A stretch of DNA of 36,363 bases from JBHIEE01 sp046760445 (GTDB taxonomy: Bacteria > Acidobacteriota > Aminicenantia > JdFR-78). Position numbers and translations under genes: made by a program. Shown in pieces: positions 26,384-35,133 of this stretch (positions are counted from its first letter, which is position 1; the number at the start of each line of letters is the position of its first letter). The stretch covers positions 1 to 36,363 of the forward strand of contig JBHIEE010000014.1 of NCBI GenBank assembly GCA_046760445.1, in the 5' to 3' direction. The notes beneath the pieces were generated by a model that was not told the origin of the DNA, made no database searches, and saw only the letters and a list, made by a program, of their open reading frames with translations.

Positions 26384-26657
26384 AAATCCAAATATCAAAT
26401 CCCAAATTACAAATAAGTTCCAATGACCAAAATCCCAATGGCTCAAACAAAAAGCAAATAAACTACGATTTAGAGGAACAAACTTATCAATTTGCTAAAA
26501 AAGTAGCTCTTTAGAATTGAGGAAAAAATTTTCTTCTGATAACTTTTCGACCATTTTCATCCTGAGTACTCGGGATGAACTTTTAAATTTTGGTTATTAC
26601 CTGCCTGCTGTAGGCAGGGATATCGTTTGGGCTTGGGATTTGAAATTTGGGATTTTT
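26384..26657. repeat. Palindromic CCAAAT/ATTTGG element, copy C, with internal gene remnant
   Basis: Left arm CAAATCCCAAATTACAAAT (about 26395-26414) and right arm GGGCTTGGGATTTGAAATTTGGGATTTTT (26629-26657, as a span) match the arms of copies A and B. Unlike them, it holds internal sequence, including a piece of coding sequence at 26461-26514. It also holds the short palindromes CATCCTGAGTACTCGGGATG (26558-26577) and CCTGCCT-GCTGT-AGGCAGG (26600-26618). It fills most of the 443-nt gap 26238-26680, the remainder being the SDH promoter. Confidence 0.7.
26461..26514 (+). pseudogene. Remnant of a four-helix-bundle (S23/IVP-like) gene
   Basis: Reads NYDLEEQTYQFAKKVAL then TAG. This matches the characteristic N-terminus of four-helix-bundle proteins related to the 23S rRNA intervening-sequence protein (typically YDLEERTFQFAKxVR). 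There is no in-frame ATG nearby and the rest of the gene is missing. It sits in the centre of repeat copy C. Confidence 0.55.
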
Positions 26658-26680
26658 ATTCATTGTGATTTTCTACCCAC

Positions 26681-29600
26681 TCAGTAATCGATTGAAACCG
26701 AATTTTCTCCTAACAGATTTTCTAATTTTTGAATTAGCTCTTCAGTAGGGCTGACACCAATCAATTCTATAGATTGGGCGATTAACCGATAAAAAGGAGG
26801 GGTTTCTAACTCGAAAATAATGGGACACTCTCCTTGATTTTTCTCAAGAATTTCTTTTAGGCTCAAAAATACTCGTTCCTCTATTCCAGGAATAAATATT
26901 CTAATAATTAATCTTTTCGCTAATTTACTTAAAGCCTGCTCTAAACTCATTAGTTGAAAGAGATGAATTTTTTTATTCTCTCCTTCCTTGATTAATCTTC
27001 CTTTAAGCCAAACTAAACTATCCTCTCTCAGAAGATTGAGATAACTTCGATAATAATCCGGGAAAGCTACTACCTCAATTTGACCAGTCAGATCTTCTAA
27101 AATGAATGTGGCCATTTTTTCATCTTTCTTTGTTTTTATTCTTTTTAAGGAAGTAATTACTCCAGCTAAACATACTTCTTGACGCGAGGCTGCTTTTTCC
27201 TCTAAATCAATAATAGAATAAGGAACTAATTTCTTTAAATGATTTTCATGTTGAGCTAAAGGATGACCAGTAATGTAAAAACCAAGAGCTTCCTTCTCGT
27301 AGGAAAGCAATAGTGGTTCATCCCATTCTCTCATATCTTTCACCTCTTCTGGGAAGGATGGTGTGCCATATTTATCATCCTGAAAGAGAAGGCTTTGACC
27401 CGAAACTTTAATCTTTCTAAATTGGTGAGCATAATCAATCATATGATCGATAGTATGAAATAACTGAGACCTTTTTCCTCCAAGAGAATCAAAAGCTCCT
27501 GATTTTATCAGACTCTCGATTACTTTTTTGTTCACTGTTCTTATATCCACTTCTCTGAAAAATTCAAAAATAGACTTAAACTTACCAATTTTTTTTCGAG
27601 CTTTTAAGATCGATCTTATCGCTCCTTCTCCTACATTTTTTATCGCAGAGAAGCCGAATCTAATATCTCCTTTAACGGCAGTGAAATGATAGTCGCTCTC
27701 ATTTATGTCAGGAGGAAGAACTTTTATGCCCATTTCCTTACATTCATTAATATATTTTACTACTTGGGAGGTAGCTCCTCTTTCTGCTTCACTGGTTAAC
27801 AGAGCAGCAAAAAAATAGACCGGATAATGAGCTTTTAAATAAGCTGTCCGATAAGCTAAATAAGCATAAGCAGCACTGTGGGATTTATTAAAACCATATC
27901 CAGCGAATTTCTCCATCTGGTCAAATATCTTACTCGCTTTACTTAACTTTATTCCTCTCTTTTTAGCTCCCTGAATAAATCTTTCTCGCTGAGCTTTCAT
28001 TATTTCAGAAACTTTCTTGCCCATTGCTTTTCGAAGAATGTCAGCTTCAGCTAAGGAGAATCCAGCTAATTCGTGAGCAATTCTCATCACCTGTTCCTGA
28101 TAGACTATTATTCCTCTTGTTTCTTTTAAAATTGGCTCAAGCTCTGGAAATTCATACTGTACTCTTTCCCGGTGATGTTTCCTTTTAATAAATTCATCAG
28201 TCATCCCGCTGCCCAGAGGACCTGGTCGATGAAGAGCATTAAGAGCGATTAAATCTCGAAACTCTTTTGGCTTAAAATTTCGGAGTAAATCTTTCATTCC
28301 TGAACTCTCAAATTGGAATACACCATCAGTATTGCCCGATGAAAAAATTTCAAATGTTCGAGCATCATTTAAAGGAATTTTATCAATCTCTACTTTTTCT
28401 CCAGTATCTCTTTCTATCATTTGAATTGCATCCTGAATTATAGTTAGATTTCGAAGACCAAGAAGGTCCATCTTCAACAGTCCAATTGCTTCTACATCCT
28501 GCATCGGGAATTGGGTAGTAATTTCTCCTTTGCTTGATTTATATAAAGGTAAAAATTCAGTTAAAGGCTTGGGAGCAATAACAATTCCCGCTGCATGAAT
28601 CGAGGCGTGTCGCACTTGTCCTTCTAATTTTCGAGCAATATCCAAAAGTTGAGCAATTCTAGGATTATTAGCCGCTATTTCTTTGAGTGGAGGAATATTC
28701 TTTAATGCATTATCAATTGTTGCTTCTGGCCCAAAAGGAGGAATCATCTTGGCTATTTTGTCAACTTCAGCTAAAGGGATATCTAACACTCGGCCTACAT
28801 CTCGGATGACAGCCCGAGCAGCCATCGTGCCGAAAGTAATTATCTGAGCTACATTCTCCTGGCCATATTTTTTAGTAACATACTGGATTACTTCTTCCCT
28901 CTTCCTTCCACAAAAGTCAATATCTATATCAGGCAATGAAACTCTTTCTGGATTAAGAAATCTCTCGAACAGTAAATCGTATTCAATTGGATCAATATCG
29001 GTTATTCCTAAGCTATAAGCAACTAAACTTCCCGCAGCTGAACCTCGACCAGGACCCACTGGAATATTCCTTTCCTTAGCATTTTTAACAAAATCCCAGA
29101 CAACTAAGAAATAACCGGAAAAACCCATTTCTTTAATCATCTTGATTTCTTTATCTAATCGCTGACGATAAACAGAAATGGAATGGGAAAGTTCTCCTCT
29201 TTTTTCTCTTTCTCGAAGAATGTCCACTCTTTTTTCAAATTCTTGCTTAGTGATTTTCTCAAAATACTGATCGATTGAAACACCTTCAGGAACTTCAAAA
29301 TTGGGTAAAAAGTATTTCTCTCGAGGAAACTCAAAATCACACCGAGCAGCTATTTTAATTGTGTTTTTTATTGCCTCAGGAACTTCTTTAAATAGATCTA
29401 TCATTTCCTCTGTTGACTTGAAATAAAACTGGTCATTTTCAAATCTCAATCTTTCCGGGTCATTAACACTTTTATTTGTTTGGATACAAAGAAGAATGTC
29501 ATGTGACTGGGCATCCTCTTTCTTTAAGTAATGAACATCATTGGTGGCTACTAAAGGTAAATTTAATCTTTTGGCTAATTGAATTAAAAGAGGATTTAGT

Positions 29601-30160
29601 TCTCTCTGACTTTCTAAGTCGTGATCCTGAAGTTCAATATAAAAATTCTCTTTACCTAAAATATCTATATATTGGGCTGCTGCTTCCTCAGCATCTTTAA
29701 CTAATCCCTTGAGTAAAAGATAGGGTATTTCTCCTTTCAGACAAGAGGAAAATCCTATCAATCCTTTCGAATATCGAGATAAAAGTTCTTTATCAATTCG
29801 AGGTTTATAATAAAATCCTTCTAAATAACTCTTAGTTAAAAGTTGAACTAAATTTTTGTATCCTTGTTCATTTTCAATCAATAAAATAAGATGGAAATTA
29901 GAGGCTTCATCCTGTTTTCCTTTTTTATCAAAACGACTTTTTGGAGCTAAATAAACCTCAGCACCAATAATCGGTTTGATTCCTTTCTCTTTCGCTCGAT
30001 GATAGAAACTAACTGCACCAAACATATTTCCATGGTTAGTCAAGGCAACAGCCGGCATTTTATTCTTTAAAGCAGCATTGACCAAAGCATCAATTCTCAG
30101 TGCACCATCTAACAGGCTGTATTCTGAATGAGTATGAAGGTGAATAAATATTGGTTCCAT
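26681..30160 (-). CDS. dnaE: DNA polymerase III alpha subunit
   Basis: The replicative polymerase, 1159 residues, DnaE1 type. The N-terminal PHP domain starts HLHTHSEYSLLDGA and keeps further ligands (LTNHGNMFGA). The polymerase core has GRGSAAGSLVAYSLGITD and the catalytic acids in LPDIDIDFCGRKR. The helix-hairpin-helix region and the OB fold (VCLAGVITSLKRIKTKKDEKMATF) follow. Full length and undamaged. It lies 37 nt downstream of guaA on the same strand and probably shares its transcript. Stop is TGA. Confidence 0.97.
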   Translation of the reverse strand: MEPIFIHLHTHSEYSLLDGALRIDALVNAALKNKMPAVALTNHGNMFGAVSFYHRAKEKGIKPIIGAEVYLAPKSRFDKKGKQDEASNFHLILLIENEQGYKNLVQLLTKSYLEGFYYKPRIDKELLSRYSKGLIGFSSCLKGEIPYLLLKGLVKDAEEAAAQYIDILGKENFYIELQDHDLESQRELNPLLIQLAKRLNLPLVATNDVHYLKKEDAQSHDILLCIQTNKSVNDPERLRFENDQFYFKSTEEMIDLFKEVPEAIKNTIKIAARCDFEFPREKYFLPNFEVPEGVSIDQYFEKITKQEFEKRVDILREREKRGELSHSISVYRQRLDKEIKMIKEMGFSGYFLVVWDFVKNAKERNIPVGPGRGSAAGSLVAYSLGITDIDPIEYDLLFERFLNPERVSLPDIDIDFCGRKREEVIQYVTKKYGQENVAQIITFGTMAARAVIRDVGRVLDIPLAEVDKIAKMIPPFGPEATIDNALKNIPPLKEIAANNPRIAQLLDIARKLEGQVRHASIHAAGIVIAPKPLTEFLPLYKSSKGEITTQFPMQDVEAIGLLKMDLLGLRNLTIIQDAIQMIERDTGEKVEIDKIPLNDARTFEIFSSGNTDGVFQFESSGMKDLLRNFKPKEFRDLIALNALHRPGPLGSGMTDEFIKRKHHRERVQYEFPELEPILKETRGIIVYQEQVMRIAHELAGFSLAEADILRKAMGKKVSEIMKAQRERFIQGAKKRGIKLSKASKIFDQMEKFAGYGFNKSHSAAYAYLAYRTAYLKAHYPVYFFAALLTSEAERGATSQVVKYINECKEMGIKVLPPDINESDYHFTAVKGDIRFGFSAIKNVGEGAIRSILKARKKIGKFKSIFEFFREVDIRTVNKKVIESLIKSGAFDSLGGKRSQLFHTIDHMIDYAHQFRKIKVSGQSLLFQDDKYGTPSFPEEVKDMREWDEPLLLSYEKEALGFYITGHPLAQHENHLKKLVPYSIIDLEEKAASRQEVCLAGVITSLKRIKTKKDEKMATFILEDLTGQIEVVAFPDYYRSYLNLLREDSLVWLKGRLIKEGENKKIHLFQLMSLEQALSKLAKRLIIRIFIPGIEERVFLSLKEILEKNQGECPIIFELETPPFYRLIAQSIELIGVSPTEELIQKLENLLGENSVSIDY

Positions 30161-30197
30161 TTTTCTATTATTTTAGGTTATTGGGTGACCAGTTTGT

Positions 30198-31730
30198 TTA
30201 TTCCCATTCAATTGTTGCTGGAGGCTTAGTAGTAATATCATACACTACTCGATTTACTCCTTTTACTTCATTTACTATTCTACTTGAAATTTTTTGCATG
30301 ATTTTATGGTCTAAAGGATACCAGTTAGCTGTCATTCCATCCACACTCTCTACCAAACGAAGAGCAACTGCTTGCTGATAAGTTCTCTGATCCCCCATAA
30401 CTCCCACTGATTTAACGGGCAGTAAAACAGCAAAAGCTTGCCATAATTTATTATAAATCCCTGCTTTTTTGATTTCTTCCAGTAGAATATGATCAGCCTC
30501 TCTTAACATATCTATCTTTGTTTTAGTCACCTCACCTAAAATCCGAACAGCCAGTCCCGGACCAGGAAATGGATGTTGAGTAATAAATTCTTTGTCCAGG
30601 CCTAACTTTCTTCCTATTTCTCGCACTTCATCTTTAAATAATTCTCGCAAGGGCTCAATTAATTTGAGATTCATTTTGACTGGCAGGCCACCAACATTAT
30701 GATGAGATTTTATCACTGCTGAAGGACCTTTGACTGATGTGCTTTCAATCACATCAGGATAGGTTGTCCCTTGAGCAAAATAGTATACCTGACCAATTTT
30801 CCTGGCCTGTTCTTCAAAAATCCGTATAAACAAATTGCCAATTATTTTTCTCTTTTTCTCTGGGGAGGTAACTCCTTTTAATTTCTTAAGAAAAATTTTA
30901 GAAGCTTCTACCCCGATGACTTTAAGGTGAAGCTTTTCTTTAAATTTTTTCATTAAATCTTGAAACTCGTTCTTCCTTAACAATCCAGTATTAACAAAAA
31001 TAGATGTTAAATTGTCTCCTACTGCTTGATGAACGATTAAAGCAGTGACCGTAGAATCTATTCCTCCACTTAACCCACAAATTACTTTCTTATCTTTAAC
31101 TTCCTCTCTAATCTGTTTGACTGTCTGTTCCACAAATGAACCTAAACTCCAATCTCTTGATATTTGAGAGATATTAAATAAAAAATTGGAGAATATTTTT
31201 TTACCCTGCTTGGTATGAACCACTTCTGGATGAAACTGAACTCCAAATAATTTCTTGTCAAGATTTTCAATTACTGCAGCTTGAGTATTCTCAGTGGAAC
31301 CAGTAATAATAAATCCTGGAGGAAGAGTTACCACCTTATCTCCGTGACTCATCCACACCTGATTATTATCTTTCACTTCACTCAGTAATCCTCTATGATT
31401 TAAAATATTTAAACGAGCAAACCCATACTCCCTCTTATCAGAAGGGGTAACTTTACCCTTTAGAAGATGAGCCATTAATTGTAATCCGTAGCATATTCCT
31501 AAAATGGGAATACCCAATTCAAAAATTTCCTTGGAACAGAAAGGTGCATGCTTTTCATAGACACTTCGTGGTCCTCCAGAAAGAATTAAAGCTTTGGGTT
31601 GATGATTTTTTATTTCAGAAAGGGGTGTATGATAAGGAAGAATTTCAGAATAGACCCCTAACTCCCTTATTTTTCTGGCAATTAGCTGAGTATACTGAGA
31701 ACCAAAATCTAAAATAAGAACCTTATTCAT
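30198..31730 (-). CDS. guaA: GMP synthase (glutamine-hydrolysing)
   Basis: Converts XMP to GMP with glutamine and ATP, 510 residues. The class I amidotransferase domain has the nucleophile Cys80 in GICYGLQL and FGVQFHPEVVHT. The ATP-pyrophosphatase P-loop is GLSGGIDST. The C-terminal dimerisation domain ends TTKPPATIEWE, the usual terminus. No Shine-Dalgarno is visible before ATG 31730. The promoter at 31737-31765 would place the transcript start at the ATG itself. Confidence 0.97.
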   Translation of the reverse strand: MNKVLILDFGSQYTQLIARKIRELGVYSEILPYHTPLSEIKNHQPKALILSGGPRSVYEKHAPFCSKEIFELGIPILGICYGLQLMAHLLKGKVTPSDKREYGFARLNILNHRGLLSEVKDNNQVWMSHGDKVVTLPPGFIITGSTENTQAAVIENLDKKLFGVQFHPEVVHTKQGKKIFSNFLFNISQISRDWSLGSFVEQTVKQIREEVKDKKVICGLSGGIDSTVTALIVHQAVGDNLTSIFVNTGLLRKNEFQDLMKKFKEKLHLKVIGVEASKIFLKKLKGVTSPEKKRKIIGNLFIRIFEEQARKIGQVYYFAQGTTYPDVIESTSVKGPSAVIKSHHNVGGLPVKMNLKLIEPLRELFKDEVREIGRKLGLDKEFITQHPFPGPGLAVRILGEVTKTKIDMLREADHILLEEIKKAGIYNKLWQAFAVLLPVKSVGVMGDQRTYQQAVALRLVESVDGMTANWYPLDHKIMQKISSRIVNEVKGVNRVVYDITTKPPATIEWE

Positions 31731-31736
31731 ACTCAG

Positions 31737-31765
31737 ATTTTATCAGATGGGTTGGAAGTTGTAAA
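31737..31765 (-). promoter_or_regulatory. guaA promoter, predicted leaderless
   Basis: Minus strand TTTACA (31765-31760), 17 nt, TAAAAT (31742-31737), then only 6 nt to the ATG at 31730. Transcription would start at or next to the start codon, consistent with the lack of a ribosome site. Confidence 0.45.
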
Positions 31766-31796
31766 CAATGAAAAATTGAATTTATTTTCAAAAATA

Positions 31797-31826
31797 GCCA
31801 CAAATTAACACGAATCCACACGAAAA
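31797..31826. repeat. CCACAAATTAACACGAA-type interspersed sequence
   Basis: A short CCACAAATTAACACGAATCC stretch with a repeated CACGAA, similar in style to the AACCACAGAGA arms of repeat copy B. Only one copy in the window, so the call is tentative. Confidence 0.3.
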
Positions 31827-31939
31827 TATATAGCCAACTCCAATAAGTTTAAAATATTTCGAAGTTTTTCAAAAAATAGTAAAATTGAGATGTAAAATGC
31901 ATATCACTGTGGCTGAGTGCCACTGCCTAAGCAGCAGAA

Positions 31940-32305
31940 ATGGCTTATAAGATGGCTGCCAAAACTCCTGGAGACATTGATTTCGTAGAAGTTCATGACT
32001 GTTTTACCATTGCCGAAATATGTGTTACTGAATCCCTGGGATTTTTTGAAAGAGGTCAAGGAGGAAAAGCTGTTGAAAAAGATTTAACCTTGCTTGAAGG
32101 AAAAATTCCTGTCAATACGAGTGGTGGTTTAAAATCTAAAGGACATCCTGTGGGGGCAACTGGTGTTGCTCAGGTGATAGAAGTGGTTAAGCAACTTCGA
32201 GAAGAAGCAGGAGAAAGACAGGTGAAAAATGCAAAAATAGGAATGACTCAGAATATGGGAGGAACCGGAGGGAGTACCCTGGTTCATATTTTTGAAAAAG
32301 AATAA
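31940..32305 (+). pseudogene. C-terminal fragment of an archaeal/SCP-x-type thiolase
   Basis: 121 residues against about 390 for the family. It retains the C-terminal domain: DFVEVHDCFTIAEI-like start, VNTSGGLKSKGHPVGATG with the catalytic His, and the terminal NMGGTGGSTLVHIFEK. The N-terminal two thirds with the nucleophilic Cys are missing. Upstream in frame, ATA-TAA-GCAGCAGAA (stop at 31928-31930) continues the likely homology (AAEMAYKMA), suggesting a nonsense change plus a larger 5' deletion. It is followed 11 nt later by a DUF35 gene, its normal partner. The ATG at 31940 has no ribosome site, so it is probably not expressed as an enzyme. Confidence 0.75.
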
Positions 32306-32316
32306 AGGAGGTTAAA

Positions 32317-32712
32317 ATGATTACTCCACAAAGATACTGGCGAGAGATTCCACAAAGATATAGATTGGAAGCTAGCCGATGTAAGAAATGCGGCTATATT
32401 GTTTTTCCACCTCGATTAATCTGTCCCAGGTGTAAAAACAGAGAATTTGAAACAATTAAATTAAAGGATGAAGGCAAAATTGTTTCCTATACTATTATCA
32501 GAGTGGCTCCTGAGCAATTTACTGATCAGGTTCCCTATGCAATAGGCATTATTGAATTAGATAATGGGGTCCGGATTACTGCTCAAATTGTTGACTGCGA
32601 TTTTGAGGATTTAGCCATAGGCAAAAGAGTGAAAATAGAGTTTCGAAAAATCAGAACTGAAGGAGAAGCAGGAATTATCTGTTATGGCTATAAATGTGTA
32701 CTCATAAAATAG
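32317..32712 (+). CDS. DUF35 zinc-ribbon/OB-fold acyl-CoA-binding protein
   Basis: 131 residues from ATG 32317 behind AAAGGAGG. It has an N-terminal helix (YWREIPQRYRLEASRCKKCG), a rubredoxin-like zinc ribbon (CKKC ... CPRC), then an OB fold (GKIVSYTIIRVAPEQF ... GVRITAQIVD). DUF35 proteins bind thiolase-family enzymes and channel acyl-CoA, for example between thiolase and HMG-CoA synthase in archaea. Its neighbour here is a truncated thiolase and no HMG-CoA synthase is present, so it may be orphaned. The stop is TAG, directly before the ArsR promoter. Confidence 0.85.
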   Translation: MITPQRYWREIPQRYRLEASRCKKCGYIVFPPRLICPRCKNREFETIKLKDEGKIVSYTIIRVAPEQFTDQVPYAIGIIELDNGVRITAQIVDCDFEDLAIGKRVKIEFRKIRTEGEAGIICYGYKCVLIK

Positions 32713-32756
32713 ATTAACACTTACTGAGGAAAAATTTTAAAAAAAATTATTTTCTC

Positions 32757-32785
32757 TTGACAGGAATATTTTTATTTAATAATAT
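32757..32785 (+). promoter_or_regulatory. Promoter of the arsR-type operon
   Basis: TTGACA (32757-32762), 17 nt, TAATAT (32780-32785), near consensus. The transcript would begin at about 32792, so the in-frame ATG at 32786 is excluded and ATG 32810 is the likely start. Confidence 0.7.
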
Positions 32786-32809
32786 ATGTTTATATGGGCA
32801 TTTAAGAAT

Positions 32810-33226
32810 ATGAATATTGAAAAATTCGCCATTATTTTTAAAGCTCTCTCTGATAGGACAAGGTTAAGGGTAATAAATTTATTGGTTCGATCCGGCATTG
32901 ATCTCTGTGTTTGTGAAATTGTTGATTCCTTAGATGAGCCCCAATACAATATTTCGAAGCATCTAAAGGAACTGAAGTTTGCCGGCTTAGTTGAAGAAAA
33001 AAAAGAAGGCAAATGGGTTAATTATTCTCTGGTCACTTCCCAAGACCAATTTAAAAAGCTTCTCTTTAAAGCGATAGAATCCATTCCTAAAGATATCATT
33101 GCCCAAGATGAGAAAAAATTAAAAGCCAGGCTATTCCTCAGAAAAAATGGACAATGTGTCATTGGTTTAGAGAGTAAACAGTGGGAAATAATGTTAAAGG
33201 AATTAGAAAAAGAAAGAAGAATATGA
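32810..33226 (+). CDS. ArsR-family metal(loid)-responsive repressor
   Basis: 138 residues from ATG 32810, chosen because the promoter lies over the earlier ATG 32786. The winged helix is FKALSDRTRLRVINLL ... YNISKHLKELKFAGLVEEKKEGKWVNYSL. Cys33 and Cys35 in DLCVCEIVD sit where As(III)/Sb(III) binds in ArsR proteins. The usual third Cys nearby is replaced, though NGQC supplies another near the C-terminus. It should repress the operon until metalloid binds. The stop overlaps the permease start (ATGA, 33223-33226). Confidence 0.85.
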   Translation: MNIEKFAIIFKALSDRTRLRVINLLVRSGIDLCVCEIVDSLDEPQYNISKHLKELKFAGLVEEKKEGKWVNYSLVTSQDQFKKLLFKAIESIPKDIIAQDEKKLKARLFLRKNGQCVIGLESKQWEIMLKELEKERRI

Positions 33227-34536
33227 CAATGTTCAGAAAACCTAACAAAAAAGAGTTAATCTATTTATTTATCATTTTTTTATTTTATTCAAGTGCCTTA
33301 ATCTATGTCTATAATAATAACCTATCTTTTGGGGCAATATATAAGTATGGACTTTTACAGCAAAAAGGAATTCAAGGAGAGGACGCAAGGCTCATAGAGA
33401 TAGAAACCCCTCTTTCCTGGAATATACCTAAGGTTATCTGGTTCATTTATATCAAAGGTTCTGCTGTGCTTGTTGAACTCTTTCAGTATTGGATAGTGGG
33501 AATGCTTATTGCTGCTTTATTGGTAGCTTTCGTTTCCTGGCAGAAAGTGAAAACAAAAATGGGATCTGGAGGATTGGGAGCTAATTTGATGGCGACAACT
33601 GCTGGTGCTATTATCCCTATCTGCTCTTGTGGAATTGTCCCGGTCCTTGCTGGTATGGTAGAGGCAGGAATTCCTTTAGGTCCTACTATGGCTTTTCTTA
33701 TTGCTGCTCCAATGCTTAATGTTCCAGCAGTTTTTATTACTGCTGGCATTTTAGGCTGGAAACTTGCTTTCGGAAGAATCCTGGGAACTATTTTCATTGC
33801 ACTCATGGTGGGGGGAGTTCTCACTCAATGGCAGAAAAAACATAGATTTTTGAGAAGGTTTATTAAACTTAGTATTACTCCTAACCTATCACCTGAGCTT
33901 CAAAAATTCGCTTTCAAAGTCGGGATAGCGCTCTCTAAAAATCCAAGAAAACTCCCCACGGAAAAACTTGCTCCTGGAGAAGAAGATAAACTTTTTCTTC
34001 TTGGAGAAGCAGGCATCTTGGATCGAGATAAAGATGGCCTCTGGTTCCTTCCTGCAGTGAGTGAAGCCTCTATAAGTGCTACTGCCGCTTGCTTTGTTTT
34101 ACCTACAGGCGATATGAAACTTTCTTTTACCCAGAGATTAAAAAAGATGATACAAACTGCTTGGGATTTTTTCCTTCAACTCAATTACTACCTGATTTTA
34201 GCTGTTGTTATTGCCGGAGCAATAAAAGTCCTTATCCCGACTAAAGTGGTCATCAGTCTTGTAGGTGGAGAACATATTAATTCTGTGTTAATTGCTGCCT
34301 TTATTGCTGTCCTTGCCTATGTCTGTACCTATGTGGAAGTTCCAACAGCCCTTGCACTAATTCAAAAGGGGATGGGGGGCGGAGCAACCCTGTCTTATCT
34401 TTTAGGAGGACCAGGGCTTTCTCTTCCTTCAATAGCTATGCTTTCAGGAGTTTTTAAACCCAAGGTATTGGCTCTTTATGTCGGCTTGAGTTTTATCGGT
34501 TGTATAATTGCTGGGTATGTGTTCAATTTATTTTAA
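33223..34536 (+). CDS. Permease of the ArsP/SO_0444 type (DUF318)
   Basis: 438 residues from ATG 33223. About ten membrane helices fall in two blocks. The signature ATTAGAIIPICSCGIVPVLAGMVEAGIPLG (as a span, about 131-160) has the Cys-Ser-Cys in the membrane that is typical of this family. The second block holds AYVCTYVEVPTALALIQKGMGGG. Members are linked to methylarsenical or Cu/Zn export. The cytoplasmic middle region (about 215-300) is longer than usual, and the N-terminal region includes a periplasmic loop (about 30-75). The substrate here is inferred from ArsR and ArsC neighbours. Confidence 0.85.
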   Translation: MTMFRKPNKKELIYLFIIFLFYSSALIYVYNNNLSFGAIYKYGLLQQKGIQGEDARLIEIETPLSWNIPKVIWFIYIKGSAVLVELFQYWIVGMLIAALLVAFVSWQKVKTKMGSGGLGANLMATTAGAIIPICSCGIVPVLAGMVEAGIPLGPTMAFLIAAPMLNVPAVFITAGILGWKLAFGRILGTIFIALMVGGVLTQWQKKHRFLRRFIKLSITPNLSPELQKFAFKVGIALSKNPRKLPTEKLAPGEEDKLFLLGEAGILDRDKDGLWFLPAVSEASISATAACFVLPTGDMKLSFTQRLKKMIQTAWDFFLQLNYYLILAVVIAGAIKVLIPTKVVISLVGGEHINSVLIAAFIAVLAYVCTYVEVPTALALIQKGMGGGATLSYLLGGPGLSLPSIAMLSGVFKPKVLALYVGLSFIGCIIAGYVFNLF

Positions 34537-34547
34537 TGAGGTAAAAG

Positions 34548-34777
34548 ATGAAAAAATTATCTTTAGAAATAAAAGCACCGTGTCCCTGTCCATTAGCAAT
34601 GAACTTCATTAAAAATATTCTCAAAAAAATGGAGTACAAGTTATCTCATCTTATTATAACTCCCGGGGGTTTTCAGTAATTCAGGTTGAAAGCAAAAATA
34701 AAAAGGACAAGATAATAAAAATTATAAACGATGCGGGCTTCACCGCAAATGTTAAAGGAGGCGATAAAAATGAATAA
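34548..34777 (+). pseudogene. Small HMA-like metal-binding protein, frameshifted
   Basis: ATG 34548 behind GAGGT reads MKKLSLEIKAPCPCPLAMNF ... LIITPGG and then stops after FQ at 34679. The next frame continues FSVIQVESKNKKDKIIKIIN ... AGFTANVKG and ends at 34777. One extra G in the five-G run (34665-34669) would give a single 76-residue protein with the beta-alpha-beta-beta-alpha-beta layout of heavy-metal-associated domains and a CPC motif. The second half's end overlaps the start of the next gene, as expected in a coupled operon. Either a real lesion or a sequencing error. Confidence 0.6.
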
Positions 34778-35114
34778 GAATAACAAGACTGTAAGAATAT
34801 TCACTATGCCTCTCCAATTTCCCTGCGGACCCCAGGCTGCTTGTTGTGGACCTATTGGACAATCAGAAGAAGAAATACAAAAGCTTAAAGAATCGATTGA
34901 AAAAGAGTTAGGTGTTAGAGTTGAAGTGAAGAATGTGATGAGAGGCGAGGATATGCGAGATTATCGTCAGATTTCAGAGTTGTTTCGTTCTTTTGGACCA
35001 ATGTCACTACCTATTATTGCCATAGAGGATGAGGTGGTCTCTATGGGAAACCCCACACCTGAGGAAGCAGTTTCGACTCTTCAAGAAAAAATGAATGAAT
35101 TAGGAATACAATAA
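34770..35114 (+). CDS. Thioredoxin-fold, ArsD-like small protein
   Basis: 114 residues from ATG 34770 behind AAAGGAGGCG. The Cys-rich N-terminus CGPQAACCGP resembles ArsD-type metallochaperones (CC...CGP). The C-terminal part has SLPIIAIEDEVVSMG, with the cis-proline of a thioredoxin fold. Possible roles are metalloid chaperone to the permease or a thiol relay. It is not a close ArsD match and the name is by resemblance. Confidence 0.65.
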   Translation: MNKNNKTVRIFTMPLQFPCGPQAACCGPIGQSEEEIQKLKESIEKELGVRVEVKNVMRGEDMRDYRQISELFRSFGPMSLPIIAIEDEVVSMGNPTPEEAVSTLQEKMNELGIQ

Positions 35115-35133
35115 AACAAGGAGGAATTAAACA

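Noticed and set aside
32786..32809. Start of the ArsR protein at ATG 32786
   Set aside because: It directly abuts the -10 box, upstream of the expected transcript start.
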